Assembly: GCA_002451855.1 (NCBI GenBank)
Contig: DKDS01000022.1
Coordinates: 197-18,821, forward strand
Direction: 5' to 3'
Source of the DNA: Ruminococcaceae bacterium UBA6842
Lineage (GTDB): Bacteria; Bacillota; Clostridia; Oscillospirales; Acutalibacteraceae
Length of the DNA: 18,625 bases
Shown here: positions 14,327 through 18,625 of the stretch, one piece after another
Layout: each line of letters begins with the position of its first letter
How positions within the stretch are numbered: the first letter of the stretch is position 1
Notes under the pieces: model-generated
The model's input: the letters and a program-made list of their open reading frames with translations, nothing else
What the model was told of the DNA's origin: nothing
Databases searched by the model: none
Made by a program: the position numbers and the translations under genes

Positions 14327-15199
14327 TTACCGATGTGTGCCTAAGAAGAACAGAGCGAGAGTACCCGGTCCCGAATGTGCGCCGATAACCGGACCTATTG
14401 TGTTGATATGGATTTCTTTCGGATGGAATTCTTTCTCTACCATTTTCTTAAGCGTAAGCGCGTCTTCCTCGCAATCTCCGTGGCTTATGAAAATAATCTG
14501 TTCGGACGGATCAATCGCGCTTTTTTTCATATTTTCAAATATAGTCTCAATGGACAGCTTTCTTCCTCTTACCTTGCCTACGTTGATAAGGTGACCCTCA
14601 TCGTCGACATGGAGTATCGGCTTAATGTTAAGCAGGGAACCCACAAAAGCGGTGGTTGCGGAAACTCTTCCGCCGCGCTTCAGGTGATTAAGATCGTCAA
14701 CCGTGAACCAATGGCAGAGCTTAAGCTTATTGTTTTCCGCAAAATCACGGACCTCCTCAATGCTTTTGCCCGCATGCTTTTGCAGCGCCGAAAGATAAAC
14801 GAGCAATCCCTCTCCCATAGAAGCGGCGAGGGTGTCAACGCAGTAAATTTTGCTGTCGGGGTATTTTTTTGAAAGCTCCTCGGCTACAAGCGTGCTTACA
14901 TGGTAAGTACTGCTCAGCCCCGAAGAAAATCCGATATACAGCACATCCTTGCCCTGCTTTAAAATATCTTCAAAAACGCCGGTGAAAACATCCATATTTA
15001 CAGCGGAGGTGGAGGCGTTTTCGCCGGAACGCAGTCTTGCGTAAAAATCCTTTGAGCTTATCTCTCTTTCGTCAAGGTAATTATGGTATTCGTTGCCTGA
15101 AATATTCAGTACCATAGGTATTACGGTAAGCTCCGCTTTTTTTGCAAGCGCGTCCGTAAGGTCACAGCAGGAATCAGTTACAATTACAAAGTCTTTCAT
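14327..15199 (-). CDS. DegV family fatty-acid-binding protein (FakB-like)
   Basis: DegV proteins bind a single fatty acid; characterised FakB members present it to the kinase FakA for incorporation into phospholipid. The 290-residue product has the N-terminal FVIVTDSCCDLT strand, NASTSAVNM at about 61-69, GFSSGLSSTY with the conserved serines, the GKVRGRK segment and the C-terminal IGAHSGPGTLALFF signature. AGGAG (15208-15212) supports the ATG at 15197-15199 and overlaps the stop of the hemolysin III gene, so the two are coupled. No FakA-like kinase is in this window. Whether this protein works with FakA is inference. Confidence 0.9.
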   Translation of the reverse strand: MKDFVIVTDSCCDLTDALAKKAELTVIPMVLNISGNEYHNYLDEREISSKDFYARLRSGENASTSAVNMDVFTGVFEDILKQGKDVLYIGFSSGLSSTYHVSTLVAEELSKKYPDSKIYCVDTLAASMGEGLLVYLSALQKHAGKSIEEVRDFAENNKLKLCHWFTVDDLNHLKRGGRVSATTAFVGSLLNIKPILHVDDEGHLINVGKVRGRKLSIETIFENMKKSAIDPSEQIIFISHGDCEEDALTLKKMVEKEFHPKEIHINTIGPVIGAHSGPGTLALFFLGTHR

Positions 15200-15210
15200 A
15201 TCTCATTCTC

Positions 15211-15891
15211 CTAAACCAATATATATAACAGTACGCAAAAATACTGTAAAATGCTTCCTATAACCACAAATATGTGAAATACCGAATGCATATAGCGGTG
15301 TACGCTTCTTCCCGCAATCCCGTAAAGCACCGCGCCCACCGTATACGAAATTCCGCCGGCAAGAAGCCATAAAAAGCCTGTTTTGCCTATGGCGTCTATT
15401 GCGGTTTTGCCCGTGAAGACTATGCACCAGCCGAGGGCTATATAGCATATTCCGGAAAATACGCGGTATTTCTTTAAATCTATTGCGTTAAGCGTTATTC
15501 CGAGCGCGGAAACACCCCACACGATTCCGAATACCGTCCAGCCTAAGGGAGTGCTGTGCGTTCTAAGTGAGCACAGGGAAACCGGGGTATATGTACCGGC
15601 TATAAGTATAAATACCGTACAGTGGTCGATTACCTGCATCACCTTTTTTGCGGTTTCGGGTATAAGCCCGTGATAAACGCTTGAAATGGTATAAAGCAAA
15701 ACCATTGAAAATCCGTAAATAAAGGCGCTTACAATCTGATACGGGTCGCCGTTTAAAAATGCCTTTACCACACAGGTGGCAAGCGCCGCTATACCGAAAG
15801 CGCCGCCGACAATGTGCGATACCATATTAAATATTTCCTCGCCCCTTGTATAATCGGGTAAAACTCTGTCTTTAATTTTGGTTCTTTTCAT
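15211..15891 (-). CDS. Hemolysin III / PAQR family membrane protein
   Basis: The 226-residue protein has seven hydrophobic segments and the conserved PAQR polar residues: S25-H26 in MVSHIVGG, H74 in SSVYHG, D89-H90 in IDHCTVFILIAGTYTP, and H202 and H206 in MHSVFH. In PAQR receptors the matching histidines and aspartate bind zinc. Despite the name, bacterial homologues are not established toxins; roles in membrane lipid homeostasis have been suggested. I chose the ATG at 15889-15891 with GAGG (15898-15901) at 6 bases. The stop overlaps the degV ribosome binding site, making a two-gene unit that may link membrane lipid state to fatty-acid handling. Confidence 0.92.
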   Translation of the reverse strand: MKRTKIKDRVLPDYTRGEEIFNMVSHIVGGAFGIAALATCVVKAFLNGDPYQIVSAFIYGFSMVLLYTISSVYHGLIPETAKKVMQVIDHCTVFILIAGTYTPVSLCSLRTHSTPLGWTVFGIVWGVSALGITLNAIDLKKYRVFSGICYIALGWCIVFTGKTAIDAIGKTGFLWLLAGGISYTVGAVLYGIAGRSVHRYMHSVFHIFVVIGSILQYFCVLLYILV

Positions 15892-15990
15892 ACTGCACCT
15901 CACACCATAATATAATACTACATTTTTGTTAAAAAATAAAGATGTTTTTTTCTTTTGTATTATGATACAATAGTATGTGAGGTAGATAAA

Positions 15991-16683
15991 ATGTGTATAA
16001 CGGAGATAAAAAAATTTCTCACCGAAAATTCGGAAGAGAAATACAGGGATTTTTCATTCGGTCTTATAAAGGAATCGGATTATCCGCTTATCGGCGTCAG
16101 ACTGCCGACTCTTAAAAGGCTGGCAAATGAAATATGCCGTGACGGGTACGGGGAAAGCTTTTTAAACGAGTGCGATTTTTCAAGTATGGAAATGTTATTT
16201 TTATACTCCTATGTTCTCGGTAAAACAAAGGCGGATATTGAGGTTCTTTGGCGGTATTTTTGCAAAGCCGCGGAACATACAGATAACTGGAGCACCTGCG
16301 ACATATTGTGCCAATCGTTCAAGCAGTGCGAAAAAAATAAAGCCTTCGTTCTTGAAAGACTGATTGCTTTTTTAGAAAGCGGAAAAACATATTATATGCG
16401 TATTGCCGTCGTAATGTTGATGACCTATTACCTAACCGAAGAATACATAGATACCGTGTTAATACTTGCGGATAAATATAAAAATGACGGTTACTACTAT
16501 AAGATGGGAGTTGCTTGGCTTACGGCAACTGCGCTTGCAAAGCAAACCGAAAAAACGGTTGTGTTTATGGAAACCTGTACACTTGACGATTTTACTTATA
16601 ATAAGGCAATACAGAAGGCTGTCGAATCAAGGCGAATTACCGATGGGCTTAAGGAAAAATTAAAGAAAATGAAGCGGAAATAG
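15991..16683 (+). CDS. AlkD-like DNA alkylation repair glycosylase
   Basis: AlkD enzymes are HEAT-like repeat glycosylases that excise bulky or cationic alkylated purines without flipping the base. The 230-residue product is built of helical pairs. It carries the catalytic set known from Bacillus cereus AlkD: W100 and D104 in NWSTCD, with the same four-residue spacing, and W176 in VAWLTA. The ATG at 15991 has GTGAGG (15977-15982) at 8 bases; an upstream GTG extension lacks a site. The C-terminus is lysine-rich (KEKLKKMKRK). It is divergent from hemolysin III with about 100 AT-rich bases between. It appears to stand alone and ends near a weak hairpin. Confidence 0.9.
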   Translation: MCITEIKKFLTENSEEKYRDFSFGLIKESDYPLIGVRLPTLKRLANEICRDGYGESFLNECDFSSMEMLFLYSYVLGKTKADIEVLWRYFCKAAEHTDNWSTCDILCQSFKQCEKNKAFVLERLIAFLESGKTYYMRIAVVMLMTYYLTEEYIDTVLILADKYKNDGYYYKMGVAWLTATALAKQTEKTVVFMETCTLDDFTYNKAIQKAVESRRITDGLKEKLKKMKRK

Positions 16684-16693
16684 CATTGTCGAA

Positions 16694-16722
16694 AAAGCTC
16701 GAAAGCTTTACATAAATTTTTT
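16694..16722 (+). terminator. Weak terminator-like hairpin after the AlkD gene
   Basis: AAAGCT (16694-16699), loop CGAA, AGCTTT (16704-16709), then an AT-rich tract with TTTTTT a few bases on. The stem is only 6 bp with two G-C pairs, so termination would be inefficient. Confidence 0.4.
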
Positions 16723-16767
16723 ATTCATTTTATTATGAATAAAGGATTATTCAACTTATTAACATAG

Positions 16768-16853
16768 TTATCCACCGAAACGAAACGGAAAATCGGGATT
16801 TTTTCCCTTTTTGGTGTTTAAAATGTTAATATAACGGTGGATAAGTTGGATAA
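16768..16853. other. Cluster of DnaA-box-like 9-mers in the 16684-16907 gap
   Basis: TTATCCACC (16768-16776, plus) is one base from the TTATCCACA DnaA box. The same 9-mer appears inverted at 16836-16844, directly abutted by TTATCCAAC (16845-16853, minus). With the adjacent G/C, the first two form a 10-bp perfect inverted repeat, TTATCCACCG with CGGTGGATAA, separated by 57 bases. The surroundings are AT-rich. No dnaA or dnaN gene is nearby, so an accessory DnaA-binding site or an RNA stem are both possible. Confidence 0.4.
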
Positions 16854-16907
16854 CTCCTAAGGTTGTCCGAGTTTACATAAACAACATTTTTGCAAAAATT
16901 ACGGCAC

Positions 16908-17258
16908 TTAAAGCAATATGTAAACAAGTGCAAATAACAGCTTCTTATCAGCCTTTTCACTCATCAAAATCAACAAAAGACCGAGTATAAGCGTGCTGTC
17001 CGAGTCCTTAAAAAGCTTGCCTAAAAACGGTATGTCGGTTCCGAAAAATCCGTTAGGTTCTTTTTGCATTTTCTTTTCGGTGTTTTTTGCACTGTCGGGT
17101 TCTTCCTTGGTTTGATTATTTCTTTGAGGCGGCACTCTTACGAACGACGGTACCGGCGGCATTTTGTTACCGCCGGGAGCTTTTGCGGCTCTTGCGTTCA
17201 TTTCACGCATACGCTCAACCGCCGCCTGCTGTTGTCGCATAAAATCGTTTTCGGTCAT
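16908..17258 (-). CDS. Conserved-looking small protein with hydrophobic C-terminus, unknown function
   Basis: The 116-residue product has three parts. The N-terminal basic/Gln-rich helix (1-25) is followed by a low-complexity Pro/Gln/Lys linker (about 28-70). The C-terminal part has FFGTDIPFLGKLF (71-83) and two short hydrophobic stretches, TLILGLLLILM (89-99) and KLLFALVYILL (106-116), joined by SEKADK. The tail suggests membrane association or a helical hairpin. I do not recognise a named family, although similar tails occur in Clostridial proteins I have seen annotated only as hypothetical. GGAGG (17264-17268) lies 5 bases before the ATG. It is the last gene of a three-gene unit. Confidence 0.75.
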   Translation of the reverse strand: MTENDFMRQQQAAVERMREMNARAAKAPGGNKMPPVPSFVRVPPQRNNQTKEEPDSAKNTEKKMQKEPNGFFGTDIPFLGKLFKDSDSTLILGLLLILMSEKADKKLLFALVYILL

Positions 17259-17270
17259 ATTCTCCTCCGT

Positions 17271-17636
17271 TTAAAGCTTTAAAAGACCGCTTTCCTTAAT
17301 CAGCGGCATTACATCAAGAAGCTTAAGAAGCTTTATTGCCGTATCCGCCCGTGCCTTGCGTTCATCGCTGAGATGCGGTTTAAGCGCATAAATAAGCTGT
17401 ACTCTTGTATCGTTTCCGGAGCTTTTCATTTTTGATATTACGGACACGATCGTTCTTAAATCGTCACTGCCTAAGGCGCCGCCCAAATCGGCTAAATCGG
17501 GAAGCGCGGGCTGAGGAGGGGGCGGAGAAGACGGCTCTTCCGAGCCGCCGAGTATGCTCTCCGCCATTTGACGCACCCGTTCCATACTGTCAGGGTCGTT
17601 CAGAATATCGGTAAGCTTGGAGCTTAAATCATCCAT
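17271..17636 (-). CDS. Small helical protein with proline-rich linker, unknown function
   Basis: The 121-residue product starts with an amphipathic segment, MDDLSSKLTDILNDPDSMER and onward (1-30). A Pro-rich linker (SEEPSSPPPPQPALPD, about 32-47) follows. The C-terminal helical domain (about 55-121) has DLRTIVSVISKMKSSGNDT, then RVQLIYALKPHLSDERKARA and LLDVMPLIKESGLL. I believe close relatives are widespread in Clostridia as hypothetical proteins, but no function is known to me. GGAGG (17642-17646) supports the ATG at 17634-17636, which overlaps the end of the preceding gene by eight bases. The tight coupling suggests the three products act together. Confidence 0.82.
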   Translation of the reverse strand: MDDLSSKLTDILNDPDSMERVRQMAESILGGSEEPSSPPPPQPALPDLADLGGALGSDDLRTIVSVISKMKSSGNDTRVQLIYALKPHLSDERKARADTAIKLLKLLDVMPLIKESGLLKL

Positions 17637-17889
17637 TTTTTCCTCCGCCCTTTAGAATGGATTTGAGTATTGCCTGCGCCTCCGGACTTTTAAGTGTTTG
17701 TTCAAGATTTTTTTTATCGGACATAACACTGTTTATTCTTTGACGGTCCTCTGCAGACAGGCTGTTTAACAGCGCACCGGTATCGTTGTTGTTTACGGCG
17801 CCGTTTATTGCGTTTGGGTTAATTTTACCTCCGGAAGACGCCAACAGTGCTTTTAACAGCTTTTGTTTATCGATTTTTTCATTATTCAT
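17629..17889 (-). CDS. Small helical protein, first gene of the unknown three-gene unit
   Basis: The 86-residue product is polar and probably all helical, with LLKALLASSGG near the start, a central SLSAEDRQRINSVMSDKKNL and the tail SPEAQAILKSILKGGGKNG. The tail resembles the LNDPDSMERVRQMAESILGG segment of the next protein (loop with D/SP, helix, then glycines), hinting at a shared helical motif. The ATG at 17887-17889 has GGAGG (17897-17901) at 7 bases; the long upstream extension of the frame runs into the divergent gene and is rejected. The gene is divergent from the YfcE-like gene. Function is unknown. Confidence 0.78.
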   Translation of the reverse strand: MNNEKIDKQKLLKALLASSGGKINPNAINGAVNNNDTGALLNSLSAEDRQRINSVMSDKKNLEQTLKSPEAQAILKSILKGGGKNG

Positions 17890-17959
17890 AGCAATACCTC
17901 CGTTTTTTTCTACTCTTAATTTTATGAGAATACAAAATATAATAGAATAGGTGGACAAA

Positions 17960-18433
17960 ATGAGAATTACCGTAATTTCGGATTCGCACAGAAACAGCAG
18001 TGTTATACGCAAAATACTTGAAGCACAGCCTGATTCTGATATGATTTTCTTTTTAGGCGATATAACAGCCGATATTGAAGATATGCGGTATGAATATCCG
18101 AATAAAATATTCAATATCGTATCGGGCAACTGTGACTTTTTTTCCGAATATCCTCCTGTCGGCGTTGCGAATGCGGCAGGACATAATATTCTTTATACAC
18201 ACGGGCATACGCTTTCGGTAAAGTACGGTATTGAGCGGTTGAAAAACGCCGCCGCGGAAAGAAATTGCGATATTGCTCTTTACGGTCATACGCATGTTTC
18301 AAGGATATTATATGAAGACGGTATATATATTGTTAACCCCGGTTCCTGCTCGCAGCCCAGAGACGGGAGAGCAAGCTATGCGGTGATAGATATAGAAAAA
18401 AACGGTGTAATGCCGATAATAATCAACCTTTAA
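17960..18433 (+). CDS. YfcE/MJ0936-type metallophosphoesterase
   Basis: The 157-residue calcineurin-like phosphoesterase has all the metal-binding motifs in order: SDSH (9-12), FLGD, GNCDF, THGH and GHTH, ending with NPGS. These ligate two divalent metals in the active site. Characterised relatives hydrolyse phosphodiesters such as bis-p-nitrophenyl phosphate; the natural substrate is unknown. The ATG at 17960 has AGGTGG (17949-17954) upstream; an in-frame GTG at 17951 overlaps that site and is less likely. A TATAAT (17938-17943) may be its -10, but no good -35 is seen. It lies just before the tRNA genes, with no clear functional link. Confidence 0.93.
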   Translation: MRITVISDSHRNSSVIRKILEAQPDSDMIFFLGDITADIEDMRYEYPNKIFNIVSGNCDFFSEYPPVGVANAAGHNILYTHGHTLSVKYGIERLKNAAAERNCDIALYGHTHVSRILYEDGIYIVNPGSCSQPRDGRASYAVIDIEKNGVMPIIINL

Positions 18434-18464
18434 AAAATTTTGAAAGAAAAGTTGATTTATACTA

Positions 18465-18492
18465 TTGACAAATCGGATTTTTATGCTATAAT
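18465..18492 (+). promoter_or_regulatory. Extended -10 promoter of the tRNA cluster
   Basis: TTGACA (18465-18470), a 16-base spacer and TATAAT (18487-18492), preceded by TG with one base between (TGCTATAAT). Start would be about 18499, just before the mature tRNA. This is a very strong stable-RNA promoter. Confidence 0.92.
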
Positions 18493-18507
18493 AAATCTTG
18501 CTTGTTC

Positions 18508-18584
18508 GGACCATTAGCTCAGTTGGTTAGAGCAACCGGCTCATAACCGGTCGGTCCGCGGTTCGAGTCCGTGATGGTCCACCA
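18508..18584 (+). tRNA. tRNA with CAU anticodon (elongator Met or Ile2)
   Basis: A complete 77-base cloverleaf with encoded CCA (18582-18584). The acceptor is GGACCAT/ATGGTCC with discriminator A; the D arm is AGCTCAGTTGGTTAGAGC. The anticodon stem is ACCGG/CCGGT with loop CTCATAA and anticodon CAT at 18542-18544. The T arm is CGCGG/CCGTG with TTCGAGT. It lacks the unpaired first base and the three G-C anticodon-stem pairs of the initiator tRNA. Elongator Met and lysidine-modified Ile2 cannot be told apart with certainty by eye. Confidence 0.95.
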
Positions 18585-18606
18585 GACAAGCGTTTTTTTA
18601 TTTTTA

Positions 18607-18625
18607 GGGGTATAGCTCAGTTGGT
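18607..18625 (+). tRNA. 5' end of a second tRNA, cut by the window edge
   Basis: GGGGTATAGCTCAGTTGGT matches the acceptor strand and D arm of a bacterial tRNA (TAGCTCAGTTGG). Only 19 bases are present and the anticodon is missing. It is probably cotranscribed with the CAU tRNA 22 bases upstream. Confidence 0.8.

Noticed and set aside
14375..14872. 165-codon plus-strand frame opposite degV
   Set aside because: Shadow of the DegV gene, with no ribosome binding site or domain.
16785..16815. Terminator hairpin GGAAAA/TTTTCC followed by CTTTTT
   Set aside because: The stem is A-T rich with only two G-C pairs and lies 100 bases past the AlkD stop; too weak to call.
16684..16907. Chromosomal origin of replication
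   Set aside because: Only three imperfect boxes, no dnaA or dnaN nearby and no AT-rich unwinding repeats; kept only as a DnaA-box-like cluster.

Overview
The window looks like chromosomal DNA of an endospore-forming member of the Clostridia, probably a gut Oscillospirales/Ruminococcaceae-type bacterium. The evidence is an intact spo0A, moderate GC, strong GGAGG-type ribosome binding sites, a CsoR-type copper operon, a yybP-ykoY manganese riboswitch, DegV and hemolysin III proteins, and small helical proteins of a type I associate with Clostridia. The taxonomic call is inference from gene content; no rRNA gene is present. I see no phage, IS element, CRISPR array or other sign of recent transfer. 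The genes look like ordinary core and shell genes, densely packed, with no gene-free gap above about 225 bases.

Layout. (1) 1-1800: spo0A (minus) is divergent from tcdA (plus), which ends in a good terminator. (2) 1809-6970: an export locus on the plus strand. A TetR regulator has its own consensus promoter and a 24-bp operator-like palindrome. It is followed by an ABC-2 ATPase and permease, then a second promoter, a LiaF-like membrane protein, a second ABC ATPase and a large second permease. (3) 6978-7734: mntP (minus), a Mn2+ exporter behind a consensus promoter, a yybP-ykoY-like manganese riboswitch and an intrinsic terminator. (4) 7742-8722: a D-lactate dehydrogenase (minus, TTG start). 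Divergent from it is a tight plus-strand run at 8884-11397: an orphan EIIC-like membrane protein, endonuclease III and a pyridoxal/pyridoxamine kinase, ending in a bidirectional terminator. (5) 11442-14273: the copper operon copA-csoR-copZ (minus), with a CsoR-type operator in the spacer of a perfect sigma-A promoter. (6) 14282-15891: hemolysin III and DegV (minus). (7) 15991-16683: an AlkD-like DNA glycosylase (plus), followed by an AT-rich gap with three DnaA-box-like 9-mers. (8) 16908-17889: three tightly coupled minus-strand genes for small proteins of unknown function. (9) 17960-18625: a YfcE-like phosphodiesterase, a CAU tRNA with its own extended -10 promoter, and the first 19 bases of a second tRNA cut by the window edge.

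How the genes work together. Two metal-homeostasis modules are each self-contained: Mn2+ sensed by RNA with MntP export, and Cu+ sensed by CsoR with CopA export and CopZ as chaperone. The TetR/dual-ABC/LiaF-like locus reads as an envelope-stress or drug-export cassette with unknown substrate. The least explained parts are the three-gene small-protein cluster, the DnaA-box-like cluster beside it, the LiaF-like protein placed between two ABC systems, and the orphan EIIC. I do not claim a proven new system. The small-protein operon is the best candidate for undescribed biology.
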